A stretch of DNA of 64,000 bases from NCBI RefSeq assembly GCF_009745975.1, contig NZ_WHOL01000060.1:19942-83941 (forward strand), in the 5' to 3' direction. The position numbers were made by a program, and so were the translations under genes. Within the stretch, counting starts at the first letter, position 1. Each line of letters begins with the position of its first letter. Source of the DNA: Actinokineospora pegani. Its GTDB lineage: Bacteria > Actinomycetota > Actinomycetes > Mycobacteriales > Pseudonocardiaceae. Positions 52,358 to 60,961 of this stretch are shown piece after piece. A model generated the notes under the pieces. The model was not told the origin of the DNA, did not search any database, and saw only the letters and a program-made list of their open reading frames with translations.

Positions 52358-52906
52358 CTACCCGACAACGAACAGCGCCAACGGGTCCCCCTCACCTCCC
52401 GCCAGCTCCCTCACCCGCACCACGTCGAACCCCGCCACCGCGCAACACCTCAGCCCCAACGCCGTCCCCACCAAGTACAGGTTCTGCAACGCGATCCCGC
52501 CGTCCAACCGCACCGTGCTCTGATGCACCTCCCCGTACTTCTCCAACCCAGGCCCCAGCAACCCGCTCAGCACAACCACTGTCGACGCGCGGGACTCGAA
52601 CTCCGGTTGTGTGAACACCCCTTCCAACGACCCCGCGCCAACGGGTCGCAACGCGTGCTCCGCGCGCAGGTACTCCAACACCTCCCCGTCGCGAACAACA
52701 TGCACCGCGAGAGAAGGCAACCCGCCCGCGGTCGGGTTCATCCCCAGCACATGCCCGTCGACGTGCCGCTGCACCCCCACGGCCCACCCCAGCAACGACC
52801 CCAGCGCGGCCAACCCCACCGGCTCGTACCGGTACCGGGACCGCCGGGACAGCAGCGCCTCCCCCAGCGGCATCGCCAGCGGCCCCGGCTCAGGCAGCGC
52901 GATCAC
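52358..52906 (-). CDS. SagB/McbC-type FMN-dependent azoline dehydrogenase
   Basis: 182 residues from a GTG overlapping the YcaO stop (GTGA). Nitroreductase-fold features of the SagB group are LLSRRSRYRYEP, NPTAGGLPSLAVHVV, and the FMN-site helix LDGGIALQNLYLVGTALGLRCCAVAGF. It is at the short end for the family, without the N-terminal leader-binding part. It oxidises azolines to azoles in RiPP precursors. It is the last gene of the operon that begins at 60867. Confidence 0.88.
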   Translation of the reverse strand: MIALPEPGPLAMPLGEALLSRRSRYRYEPVGLAALGSLLGWAVGVQRHVDGHVLGMNPTAGGLPSLAVHVVRDGEVLEYLRAEHALRPVGAGSLEGVFTQPEFESRASTVVVLSGLLGPGLEKYGEVHQSTVRLDGGIALQNLYLVGTALGLRCCAVAGFDVVRVRELAGGEGDPLALFVVG

Positions 52907-54198
52907 AGGAACGGCGGCGGCTCGGCGACGAAAGTCGACGTGTCCCCCCACCGGGGCAGCCCGAGGTAGCGGAACGCGGCGGGCGCGTTGGGCACCAGCC
53001 CGGTCGCGCACACCCGGATCACGCTCAACCCCGCCTCGGCGACGTCCGGGGTCGTCAAGTCGACCGTCACGACCCGCTCCCCCGCCAGGCTCGCCCGCAG
53101 GTCCTCGGCATCTCCCCGCCGCTCGAGCCCGACCGTGCGGTCAGGCGAGGTGAACCGCCCCAACAGGTCCGCCTGCACGCGCGGGTCGAGCCACACCTGG
53201 ACCTGGGCACCCAGATCGCGAACCGCCCCGTGGTTCTCCCCTACCAAGTCGCGGTAAGCGCGATCGGCCCGGTGCGGCAGGTAAAGCCCCTCCGCGAGGA
53301 TGCCCGCGCGAATCGACTGGAACACCCACCCGTCCTCCTCCAGCAACCCCTGCGTGAAGATCCACGTGTGCACGGCCTCCAAGACCGCCTTCACGCACGC
53401 CTCCACCGGGTCGAACCGCGCCGCGCCGCCGCCTGCGACGATCCCCGTCTCCCGATCGACAGCCACGGCGGCGACACACGACACCGGGTGCTCGGTCGGC
53501 AGCTCGACCAGGTGCACGTCCAGCGGGCACCCCTCCAACTCCGCCGCCAACCCCGGCACGGACGAGACCGGGATGCCCGCGGTGGGCGCCCCCAGGTGCC
53601 ACCACCGCTCCAACGCGTCCCGCTCCACCAGCTCCAACAAGGCCCGCGTGGCGGCGTCCTCGGCGCTGGTGCCCGTGGCGATGCCCGCGTAGTTGAGGTG
53701 GTGCAGCCGCGGCTCCTCGCGGCGCGCGCCCGAGTGGTAGTTCAAGTAGACCCAGGACGCGGGCGCCAGGCACCGCTCGCCCCGCTCATCGCCTTCCGCC
53801 CACGCGATCGGGAGGTCCTCGGTGAAGGGCTGGTACGGGAACCCCGGCCAGGAGTGCTGCTCGGCGGTGAAGAACGGCAAGTCGTCCGGCCCGAGGTGGC
53901 GCACGCCCTCAGCCCGCAGCTCGGCCGCCGTGGCGGTGCGCAGACCGGGCGGGACCCGGTTGCCGCAGTAGCGCTCCACGGCCTCGCCGACGGCGGCGGC
54001 CCGGGCCGCGTCGACGTCGCCGAAGGTGGTGCCGAGGCTGACCCGGTCGGCGGGCCAGGCGCCGAGCCTGCGCGCGTCGGCGACCTCGGCGGTGACGGCC
54101 CGGTAGCGGCGCGGGGTCCCCGGGGTGGGCGCGACGTCGACGAGCCTGCGGACGATGCCCGTGAGCGGGTCGACCAGCAGCGGGTACGGGGTTGTCAC
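52903..54198 (-). CDS. YcaO cyclodehydratase of the metal-linked RiPP cluster
   Basis: 431 residues from a GTG that overlaps the hydrolase stop (GTGA). ATP-binding motifs are TFGDVDAARAAAVGEAVERYCG, GTSAEDAATRALLELVERDALERWW and a C-terminal PPPFL, the proline-rich end needed by azoline-forming YcaO proteins. With the ThiF-like partner at 55525 it should convert Ser residues of the precursor at 56360 into oxazolines. Confidence 0.94.
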   Translation of the reverse strand: MTTPYPLLVDPLTGIVRRLVDVAPTPGTPRRYRAVTAEVADARRLGAWPADRVSLGTTFGDVDAARAAAVGEAVERYCGNRVPPGLRTATAAELRAEGVRHLGPDDLPFFTAEQHSWPGFPYQPFTEDLPIAWAEGDERGERCLAPASWVYLNYHSGARREEPRLHHLNYAGIATGTSAEDAATRALLELVERDALERWWHLGAPTAGIPVSSVPGLAAELEGCPLDVHLVELPTEHPVSCVAAVAVDRETGIVAGGGAARFDPVEACVKAVLEAVHTWIFTQGLLEEDGWVFQSIRAGILAEGLYLPHRADRAYRDLVGENHGAVRDLGAQVQVWLDPRVQADLLGRFTSPDRTVGLERRGDAEDLRASLAGERVVTVDLTTPDVAEAGLSVIRVCATGLVPNAPAAFRYLGLPRWGDTSTFVAEPPPFL

Positions 54199-55535
54199 GA
54201 GGCGACCTCCTGGATCAGGTCCGCGGCGGGCTCGGCGTCCGCGCCCGCCGGGTGCAGTGGGAAGGACGCGGTCGCGGCCAGCACGACGCGCGTGCTCGGC
54301 AGCAGGCGCGTGGCGCGCACCGGGTCCTCGCCGGTGTGCGGGTTGCGGGCGTGCCGGGGCCAGTGGTGGCCGCCGACCTGGAGCCGCACGGGTCCGGACA
54401 CGGCCAGCCCGACCGGCGGCAGCTCGACGCGCACCTCGCGCGCAACCCCCGGCTCGTGCCGCACGCGCCGGACCGCGTGGGCGTGGTGGACACCGCCGTG
54501 CACCAACCGGACCACCCAATCGGCGTCCGGGCAATCAGCGACCACAGTCAGAACCACCTCGATCGACCCGCGCAGCTCCCCTTCGGGCAAGACCGCGCTC
54601 AGCACCGCGCACGGCCCGTCGTCGGCAGCCGCCCCCAACGGCACAGACCGCCACGGCTCCTCGGGATCAGCGGTGAACCGCGCCCGATCCACGCTCAACG
54701 ACATTTCGCTTCGCGCGGACCCAAGGGGACGCCACCCGTCCACAGCCACAAAGGCCTTGTCTCCAGCCAAATCCGCGCATGTGCGAGCCCACGCGGTGTA
54801 GAGCGCGCCGATCCGCCGCCCAGCCAACGCGGCCCCAGGCTCACCCGCGTCCAGCTCGTGCCCCCAAGGCCCCATGACCAACCGCGTCGGTCCACCCCAC
54901 GCGGCAGCCAGACGCTCGGTGTCCGCGGCGAACGGGTCACGCACCCCGCCCACCGCGAGCAACGGCACGCGCACCCCGCCGACGTGGTCCCACACAGCAG
55001 CGGTGCGCTCCGGCGCGTCCCACAACTCCTCCCACCCCTCGACGGCGTCCACCACCGGCAGGCGCGCGGGATCGGCATGACGGGCCGGGCGCGCGTTCTC
55101 GCTCCACCACCCGATCCGACAGGCCAACCGCGCGGCCCGCCCCGGCTCGCGCGCCGTCTCACCGAGCCCCAGCGCGGGAACCGCCGCCACCACCCCGACA
55201 ACCTGCCCGGGCCGGGCGATCGCCGATGTCACAGCGCAATGCGCGGCGTAGGAGGCCCCCACGCAGAGCACCCGGTCATGGCCGAGCCGCGCGAGCTCGT
55301 CGAGCACCGCCGCGCCATCGCCTGCCTCATGCCGGTAGGGCTCGAAGGCGCCACCGGAGCCGTGGCGCCCCCGCACATCACCGACCACGCACGGGAACCC
55401 CCTCCGCGCCCAACCGCGCGCCTCAGCGAGGTGGCGGTGACGGCCGTAAGGGGTGCGGATCAGGACCAGCGGCCCGTCGCCGCCGGAGTCGACCAGGGTG
55501 TGCGCCAGCCCGGCGAGGGCGAGGTCACGGGGCAC
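54195..55535 (-). CDS. CocE/NonD-family alpha/beta hydrolase
   Basis: 446 residues. The N-terminal hydrolase domain has RTPYGRHRHLAEARGWARRG, VVGDVRGRHGSGG, and the nucleophile elbow VGASYAAHCA. VMGPWGHELD is near the catalytic His. The C-terminal part is a jelly roll (WVVRLVHGGVHHAHAVRR) as in X-Pro dipeptidyl-peptidases. In this operon it is a candidate leader peptidase or a C-terminal trimming enzyme. It overlaps the ThiF-like gene by 11 bases. Confidence 0.85.
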   Translation of the reverse strand: MPRDLALAGLAHTLVDSGGDGPLVLIRTPYGRHRHLAEARGWARRGFPCVVGDVRGRHGSGGAFEPYRHEAGDGAAVLDELARLGHDRVLCVGASYAAHCAVTSAIARPGQVVGVVAAVPALGLGETAREPGRAARLACRIGWWSENARPARHADPARLPVVDAVEGWEELWDAPERTAAVWDHVGGVRVPLLAVGGVRDPFAADTERLAAAWGGPTRLVMGPWGHELDAGEPGAALAGRRIGALYTAWARTCADLAGDKAFVAVDGWRPLGSARSEMSLSVDRARFTADPEEPWRSVPLGAAADDGPCAVLSAVLPEGELRGSIEVVLTVVADCPDADWVVRLVHGGVHHAHAVRRVRHEPGVAREVRVELPPVGLAVSGPVRLQVGGHHWPRHARNPHTGEDPVRATRLLPSTRVVLAATASFPLHPAGADAEPAADLIQEVAS

Positions 55536-56304
55536 TGGCGGGCACGGGCAGCACGGGGTGGTCGGCGATCTCCCCGCTGTCCAGGTCCAGGACGCGCAGC
55601 CTGCGGTGCGGCGGGACCCCCGCCGGGGTCAGGCCGCCGGGCGCGGGGGTGGCGCCGGTGAGGTGGCGGACGAGGTCCTTCACGGCCAGCGCGGCGATGA
55701 GCGCCCGCTCGGCGGCGTCGGGGGCGTCGTCGCCGCGGAGGCCGTCGCCCGCCCAGTAGGCGGCGAGGTGGCCGTGCCCGGAGCCCGCGGCCGCGAGCCT
55801 GCGCAGCCGCACGTCGCGGTGGCCGGTGCCGATCGGCTCGAACAGGACGTGCCTGCCCTCGCGGCTGATCCGCTGCCAGGCCACGCCCCGGTCGGCGAGC
55901 GCGTCGAGGTCCGCCCAGGCCGCGGGCGCGGGACCGTCGTGCCACGCGCACACGGCGGCGGGGTCGGCGGCCAGGAGCGCGTCGAGGTCGGCGGGCAGCC
56001 GGACCGGGGCGGCCCCGGCGAGGTCGAGGGCGCCGGTCAGGGCGGTGATCAGGGCACTGGCGGCCGGACCGCCTGCGACCACGGCGACGGTGGGGCGGTC
56101 CAGCCGCGGCCGGGCGCCGAGGTGGCCCGCGCGGGCGAAGGCGGCCAGCTCGTCGGGCCGGGGCCCGGGGCCGCTGAGCGCGGCGCGCACCCGGTCCAGC
56201 GACTCGGGCGGCAGCGCGACGCCGAACAGCTCGCCGGTCGCGTCCCGCAGGACCGGCCCCGTGGGCCCGTCGAACAGGGCCGTGCCGGGCTTGAGGGTGT
56301 CCAC
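55525..56304 (-). CDS. ThiF/E1-like leader-binding partner of the cyclodehydratase
   Basis: 259 residues. The sequence VAVVAGGPAASALITALTGA is a degenerate Rossmann region, and the C-terminus (LDLDSGEIADHPVLPVP) carries the DL..G....HPVLP ending common in E1-like partners of azoline-forming YcaO proteins. No zinc Cys tetrad is seen. It should bind the precursor leader and present it to the YcaO enzyme. It begins 55 bases after the precursor gene, beyond a strong hairpin. Confidence 0.8.
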   Translation of the reverse strand: MDTLKPGTALFDGPTGPVLRDATGELFGVALPPESLDRVRAALSGPGPRPDELAAFARAGHLGARPRLDRPTVAVVAGGPAASALITALTGALDLAGAAPVRLPADLDALLAADPAAVCAWHDGPAPAAWADLDALADRGVAWQRISREGRHVLFEPIGTGHRDVRLRRLAAAGSGHGHLAAYWAGDGLRGDDAPDAAERALIAALAVKDLVRHLTGATPAPGGLTPAGVPPHRRLRVLDLDSGEIADHPVLPVPASAP

Positions 56305-56325
56305 TGGCTGCCTCCCGTCGGGTGG

Positions 56326-56354
56326 CCCGGGGCCGCCGGTGCGGCGGCCCCGGG
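56326..56354 (-). terminator. Attenuator-like hairpin between precursor and modification genes
   Basis: A perfect 12-base-pair stem, CCCGGGGCCGCC (56326-56337) with 56343-56354, and a 5-base loop starts 5 bases after the precursor stop. Such hairpins in RiPP operons let the precursor be made in excess of its enzymes. Confidence 0.75.
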
Positions 56355-56359
56355 GTCGA

Positions 56360-56467
56360 TCACTCGTCGTCGCCGTCGAAGGGGTTCTCGACGAGCGCGT
56401 TGCTGTGGCTGGCGGAGTTGTGCGGCAGCAGGCGCTCTTCCTCGACGTGCACGAAGACGTTGTCCAC
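56360..56467 (-). CDS. Putative oxazole RiPP precursor peptide
   Basis: 35 residues from a GTG with AAGGGG 8 bases upstream. The N-terminal part MDNVFVHVEEERLLP is acidic and leader-like. The rest, HNSASHSNALVENPF plus the acidic tail DGDDE, holds three Ser (18, 20, 22), each preceded by a residue that allows azoline formation, interleaved with His16 and His21. There is no Cys or Thr. It lies between the ATPase and ThiF-like genes, the only small gene in the operon, with a Zur-type box 60 bases upstream and an attenuator after it. Modified Ser-His-Ser units could bind a metal. Confidence 0.8.
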   Translation of the reverse strand: MDNVFVHVEEERLLPHNSASHSNALVENPFDGDDE

Positions 56468-56515
56468 GGCAGTCCCCTTTCTGTCGGTTCACGGTCGCGG
56501 TGACCGCTTCACCAG

Positions 56516-57304
56516 CTAATCAGGAACGACAATCGTTTTCAACAACCCATTCGTCGTAATCTGGAGGACTTCGCCCGAGACGCCGTAGACCGCGCGCAGG
56601 AACTGGCTGTCCACGATGTCGCCAGGCTCGCCGTCCGCGTGCACGACGCCGTCCCGCAGCGCCACCACGCGATCGGTGTACCGGGCCGCCTGCGCCAGGT
56701 CGTGCAGCACGGAGACGACGGTCAGCCCGCGCTCGTGCTGCAACGCGCGCACCAGTTCCAGAACCTCGACCTGGTGGCGGAGGTCGAGGAACGTCGTCGG
56801 CTCGTCCAGCAGCAGCACCGGCGCGTCCTGCGCCAGGGCGAGCGCCAGCCGCACCCGCTGCCGCTGTCCGCCGGAGAGCCGGTCCAGAGGCGAGTCGGCC
56901 CACTCGTCGACCCCGGTCGCGCGCAACGCCTCCCGCACGTGCGGGTCGTCGGTGTCGGCGAGCATCCCGAGCGGACCGCGCGCCGCGTACCGCCCCTGCC
57001 GCACGAACTGCCGCACGGTCAGCCCCGCGACCACGGGGGCGGACTGCGGCAGCAGGGCCAGCCGCCGGGCCACCTCCCGCCTGCCCAGCCCGGCCATCGG
57101 GTCACCGCCGAGCAGCACCGCGCCCTGGTCGGGCCGCAGCAGCCCGGCGAGCACGCGCAACAGCGTCGTCTTGCCGGAGCCGTTGCGCCCCAGCAGACTC
57201 ACCCACTCACCGGACCGCACGTCGATGTCGACCCCGGCGAGCACCTCCCGCTCGCCGAACCGCACGCGCACCCCGCGAGCACTCAGCGGAACCTCCGCGA
57301 TCAC
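56516..57304 (-). CDS. ABC transporter ATPase, FecE/FepC type
   Basis: 262 residues from a GTG overlapping the permease stop. Walker A is LLGRNGSGKTTLLRVL, the signature is LSGGQRQRVRLALA, and Walker B is VLLLDEPTTFLD, all typical of siderophore and cobalamin importers. The last codons contain a Zur-type box that may serve the precursor gene downstream. It energises uptake by the two permeases upstream in the operon. Confidence 0.95.
   Translation of the reverse strand: MIAEVPLSARGVRVRFGEREVLAGVDIDVRSGEWVSLLGRNGSGKTTLLRVLAGLLRPDQGAVLLGGDPMAGLGRREVARRLALLPQSAPVVAGLTVRQFVRQGRYAARGPLGMLADTDDPHVREALRATGVDEWADSPLDRLSGGQRQRVRLALALAQDAPVLLLDEPTTFLDLRHQVEVLELVRALQHERGLTVVSVLHDLAQAARYTDRVVALRDGVVHADGEPGDIVDSQFLRAVYGVSGEVLQITTNGLLKTIVVPD
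56527..56541 (-). promoter_or_regulatory. Zur-type box upstream of the precursor gene
   Basis: On the minus strand it reads TGAAAACGATTGTCG, one base from the palindromic TGANAANNNTTNTCA pattern of actinobacterial Zur sites. It lies within the end of the ATPase gene, 60 bases upstream of the precursor start, and implies a separate zinc-responsive promoter for the peptide. Confidence 0.7.
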
Positions 57305-58236
57305 CCGAAACCTCCCGTCCGCCGAGCGACAACAACAAGAACGCCCGCCCCCAGCAGCGCCGTCACAGCGCCCGCGGGAACGCCGACCACCTGCCCCAAC
57401 GCATCCGCCGCCACCACGGACAACGCCCCCGCCAACGCCGCGGTGGGCAGCAACCGCCGGTGCAGCGGCCCCACGAGCGCGCGGGCCGCGTGCGGCGCCA
57501 GCAACCCCACGAACGCCGTGGCCCCCACCGCCGCCACGGCCCCCGCCGTCGCCAACGCGGCTGTCACCAGCGCCGCGGTCCGCCACGGCACCACCGCGAG
57601 CCCGACCGCGTGCGCGTGGTCGTCGTCGACCGCGAGCACGTCCATCACCCCGGCGAGCCCGCACGCCACGACCAGCGCGACCACCAGCACCGGCCACAAC
57701 GGCGCCAGGTGCTCCCACGTCCGCCCCGCCAACGACCCCAGCAACCACCGCGACACCGCCCCCGCCAACTGCGGCTTGGCCGTCAACAACAACAACGTCC
57801 CACCCACCAACACCGCCGAGACCACGACACCGCGCACCGCCACATCCCCAGACCGCCCCGCGACAACCCACAGCAATCCACCGCCCACGAGCCCACCCAC
57901 CAGCGCGGCCCCCGCCATCGCCGCGGGCTGCGCAGCCAACCCCCCGACCGTCGACGCCGCAACGGCCCCCAACACCGCCCCCGACCCCACACCCGTGATC
58001 TCCGGAGAGGCCAACCGGTTCCGCACAGCGGCCTGCAAGATCGCCCCCGCCAACCCCAGGCACGCACCCGCGCACAACCCCACCAGCAACCGAGGCGCGC
58101 GCAACTCCCACACCACCATCCGCGCCCCCGCGTCATCCCCGAACAACGCCAAAAGCCCGGCCCCGGTGGACCCCACGCTGATATGCGCGAAGCACGCCAC
58201 CACGAGCAGCACCCCCAGCCCACCGATCCGCATCAC
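57301..58236 (-). CDS. ABC transporter permease, FecCD family (second)
   Basis: 311 residues with about nine to ten hydrophobic segments. FecCD motifs are RAPRLLVGLCAGACLGLAGAILQA, NRLASPEITGVGSGAVLGAV and FVGLLAPHAARALVG. It starts at a GTG in the stop of the other permease; an ATG one codon later is possible. The two permeases probably form a heterodimer. Confidence 0.95.
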   Translation of the reverse strand: MMRIGGLGVLLVVACFAHISVGSTGAGLLALFGDDAGARMVVWELRAPRLLVGLCAGACLGLAGAILQAAVRNRLASPEITGVGSGAVLGAVAASTVGGLAAQPAAMAGAALVGGLVGGGLLWVVAGRSGDVAVRGVVVSAVLVGGTLLLLTAKPQLAGAVSRWLLGSLAGRTWEHLAPLWPVLVVALVVACGLAGVMDVLAVDDDHAHAVGLAVVPWRTAALVTAALATAGAVAAVGATAFVGLLAPHAARALVGPLHRRLLPTAALAGALSVVAADALGQVVGVPAGAVTALLGAGVLVVVARRTGGFG

Positions 58237-59150
58237 ACGCGCACCCTCTTCCGCGCCGTCAGCAACCCCAGCGCCACAGCCGCGAACGCCGTCAACCCGC
58301 CCACGGGCAACTCGATCGGATAGAGCACGGTCCTGGCCAACACATCCGCCCCCACCACCACGACGGCCCCCACCGACGCCGCCGCCACAACCCCCGACCG
58401 CCCCAGCCGCTCAGCCAGCGCGGGCGCGAAGAACCCCACCCACGCGATCGGCCCCGCCTGCGCCACCACCACCGCGACCAGCAACGACGCCGTCGCCAGC
58501 GCCGCCAACCTGGCCCGCCCGGGCCGCAACCCGGCCGACATCGCCTCCTCGTCCCCCAACCGCAACAGCCGCACTCGCGGTAAGACCGCCACCAACGCGG
58601 GCACAGCCACAACCAGCCCCACACCCACAGGCACCAACGCCGACCAAGTCGTCCCCGTCAGCGACCCGAGCAGGTACCGCACGAGCACCCCCTGCTCCCG
58701 CGAGTCGGTCATCGCCGTCGCCGCCAAGAGCACCGCTTGGCACGCGGACCCCACCGCCGCCCCGACGAGCAGCACGGCGGCAGGCCCCTTCGCGCCCCGC
58801 ACCGCCAACAGCGTCAACGCGCCGCCCACCGCCGCTCCCACAAGAGCGGGGGTGAGCGGCGCGCCAGGCACCGACAGCCCGAACGCGATGCACGTGCCCA
58901 CCGCCGCCGCCGCGCCACCGGACACACCAAGCAGCTCCGGCACCGCCAGCGGGTTGCGCAGTGACGTGCGCAGCAGCAGCCCGGCCGCCCCCAGGCACGC
59001 GCCCGCCGCGGCGCCGAGCAGCAACCGCGGCGCGCGCAACTGCCACACGACGACCTGCTCCAGGTGCGTCGTGGGGAACAGGACGAACGAGGTGCCCAGG
59101 GCGAGCGCGGCCACCGCGGCGAAGACACCGAGGAGCGCGACCAGCCTCAA
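58233..59150 (-). CDS. ABC transporter permease, FecCD family (first)
   Basis: About 305 residues from a TTG at 59150 that overlaps the binding-protein stop (TTGA); upstream in-frame starts lie deep in that gene and were rejected. Motifs are RAPRLLLGAAAGACLGAAGLLLR, NPLAVPELLGVSGGAA and WVGFFAPALAERLG. It pairs with the permease at 57301. Confidence 0.92.
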   Translation of the reverse strand: MRLVALLGVFAAVAALALGTSFVLFPTTHLEQVVVWQLRAPRLLLGAAAGACLGAAGLLLRTSLRNPLAVPELLGVSGGAAAAVGTCIAFGLSVPGAPLTPALVGAAVGGALTLLAVRGAKGPAAVLLVGAAVGSACQAVLLAATAMTDSREQGVLVRYLLGSLTGTTWSALVPVGVGLVVAVPALVAVLPRVRLLRLGDEEAMSAGLRPGRARLAALATASLLVAVVVAQAGPIAWVGFFAPALAERLGRSGVVAAASVGAVVVVGADVLARTVLYPIELPVGGLTAFAAVALGLLTARKRVRV

Positions 59151-60118
59151 GCCGGGACCTTGGCCAGCGCCTCGTCGATGATGGCGGACAGGCTGCGCAA
59201 CCCGCGGCCGGAGCCCCATAGTTTCGCGTGCCCCTCGTGCACCTGGTTCGCGCGCACCGCGGGGATCTCGCGCCAGATGGGGTTGTCCGCGAGTTGCGCG
59301 CTAAGAGTCTTGTCCTCGGCGGAGAACAGCAGCGAGTACACGAAGATGACCTCCGGCTGTTTGGCCAGCAGCTCCTCGACGCTGTAGTTCGACGCGGTGT
59401 CGCTGTCGCCGCCCTTGGCCGCGAACGGGTAGGAGAACAGTTGCCCCAGCAGGTCACCCTTGAGCGAGGAAGCCGTGTCGACGCCGATCGAGTCGGCGCT
59501 GCCGTACATCAGCAGCGTCCTGCGCCCCGAGCGCCCGTCCACGCGCGTGCCCTCCACGGCGTCGGCGAGCTTGGCCCGGAAGGCCCGCTCCGCCTCGACC
59601 GCGCGGTCCGTCCGCCCGGTCAGCGCGCCGAGCGCCCGCAGGTAGCCGACGGACTCCTGCCAGGTCACCGGGTCGGCCAGCCAGAGCGGGGCGAACTTCT
59701 CGATGGCGGGCCGCAGCCCGTCGTGCACGCCGGGCAGGCCGATCACCAGGTCGGGCCGCAGGCCCGCGATCGCCTCGACGTCCTCGCTGCCGAAGGTGCC
59801 CGGCACGGTCTGGACCGCCGCCGCGGCGTCGCCGAGCAGGGCGGGGTGGGCGAGCAGGGTCGGGTTGGTGGTGCCCGCCGGGGCGATGCCGAGGTCGGTG
59901 AGGACGTCGTCGCACAGCCCGTTGAGGCACACGATCCGCTCGGGCGCCTTGTCCAGCGCGATCTCGACGCCGTGCGGGTCGGTGATCCGCAGCGACGGCT
60001 CCAGCGGGGCCGCGGAGCGCTCGACCGGGGCCGCCGCGACAGCGGACTCCTCAGCGTCCGGGGCCGCGCACGCGCCCACCAGCAACGCGCCCACCAGCAG
60101 GACAACAGCTCTGTTCAC
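59147..60118 (-). CDS. Metallophore-binding lipoprotein (FecB/BtuF type)
   Basis: 323 residues. The signal peptide ends in the lipobox LVGAC with Cys17. The two-lobed periplasmic-binding fold has PERIVCLNGLCDDVLTDLG, VEAIAGLRPDLVIG, and a C-terminal lobe with VEELLAKQPEVIFVYS. Such proteins bind siderophores, haem or B12 and feed FecCD permeases. Its place in an operon with RiPP genes suggests that the ligand is the mature peptide with its metal. It starts at a GTG overlapping the TIM-barrel stop. Confidence 0.93.
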   Translation of the reverse strand: MNRAVVLLVGALLVGACAAPDAEESAVAAAPVERSAAPLEPSLRITDPHGVEIALDKAPERIVCLNGLCDDVLTDLGIAPAGTTNPTLLAHPALLGDAAAAVQTVPGTFGSEDVEAIAGLRPDLVIGLPGVHDGLRPAIEKFAPLWLADPVTWQESVGYLRALGALTGRTDRAVEAERAFRAKLADAVEGTRVDGRSGRRTLLMYGSADSIGVDTASSLKGDLLGQLFSYPFAAKGGDSDTASNYSVEELLAKQPEVIFVYSLLFSAEDKTLSAQLADNPIWREIPAVRANQVHEGHAKLWGSGRGLRSLSAIIDEALAKVPA

Positions 60119-60867
60119 AGCTCACCGATCCAATCCACCAACACCGCCGCGTCCTCCCGGAAAGCCTCCGGCGAGTCGTCCCGCACGAACTCCAGCAGCA
60201 CGTCCCGGTCGACCCCGTCGGCCGCCAGCTCCGCCAGCACCGGCCGCCACAGGTCGGGGCGCTCGGCCAGCGCCAACCGCTCGGTGAAGCCGTCCGCGCC
60301 CCACGAGAAGGCGTGCACGGCGGCGATCCCGGGCAGCAGCGCCCGCACCTCGCCCAGGCACTCGTCGACGTCCGGCAGCTCCCGGGGCTGCCAGTGCCCG
60401 ACCAGGCCGGGCACCTCGGCGGCCAGCCGCCGGGCCGAGCCCAGGTCGTCGGTCAGCGACGACACGTGGTGCTCGACGGTCACCGCGAGGCCGCGCCCGG
60501 CCGCCAGCTCCGCGCACCGGCGCAGGTCGTCGGTGACGGCGGCGCGCTCGCCCGCCGACACCTCGGCCGACCCGCGCACCCCGGCCCACACCCGCACCCG
60601 GGGCGCGCCCAGCGCCTCGGCGGTGTCGAGGACCGCGGCGAAGTCGGCCGGGTCGCTGTCGCCGCTCTTGTAGTACGACCCGTACGAGCCGACCCGCAGG
60701 CCCGCGTCGCGGGTCAGCCCGCCGACCCTCCCGGCCACGCCGAGGTCGCCCGCGGGCACGTGGGCGTCGCCCGCCCACTCGAGGACGCCGAGGCCCGCGG
60801 CCAGCCCGACGACCTCCTCGGCCGATCTGCCCCGGAACGTCACCGAGGCCAGTCCTGGCGTGATCAT
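60115..60867 (-). CDS. Xylose-isomerase-like TIM-barrel protein
   Basis: 250 residues from the ATG at 60867; an upstream GTG would extend it through the promoter. The pattern GLASVTFRGRSAEEVVGLAAGLGVLEWAGD, VTVEHHVSS (metal ligands), GHWQPRELPDVDE and LLEFVRDD fits the AP-endonuclease-2/sugar-isomerase family. It is first in the RiPP-transport operon, directly behind a Zur-type box. It could modify the peptide or a small partner; MbnB of methanobactin is also a TIM barrel but of another family. Confidence 0.85.
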   Translation of the reverse strand: MITPGLASVTFRGRSAEEVVGLAAGLGVLEWAGDAHVPAGDLGVAGRVGGLTRDAGLRVGSYGSYYKSGDSDPADFAAVLDTAEALGAPRVRVWAGVRGSAEVSAGERAAVTDDLRRCAELAAGRGLAVTVEHHVSSLTDDLGSARRLAAEVPGLVGHWQPRELPDVDECLGEVRALLPGIAAVHAFSWGADGFTERLALAERPDLWRPVLAELAADGVDRDVLLEFVRDDSPEAFREDAAVLVDWIGEL

Positions 60868-60912
60868 GCGACCCCTTCGCTCGAGTGGGTGACCTGATAG
60901 ATGTACCGAACA

Positions 60913-60927
60913 TGACAACGGTTATCA
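60913..60927. promoter_or_regulatory. Zur-type box at the RiPP-transport operon promoter
   Basis: TGACAACGGTTATCA fits TGANAANNNTTNTCA exactly. It lies in the 122-base divergent region, 46 bases upstream of the TIM-barrel gene start. Confidence 0.82.
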
Positions 60928-60961
60928 AGTCCGATCGATCACACACCGCCAACGTCGTTAT

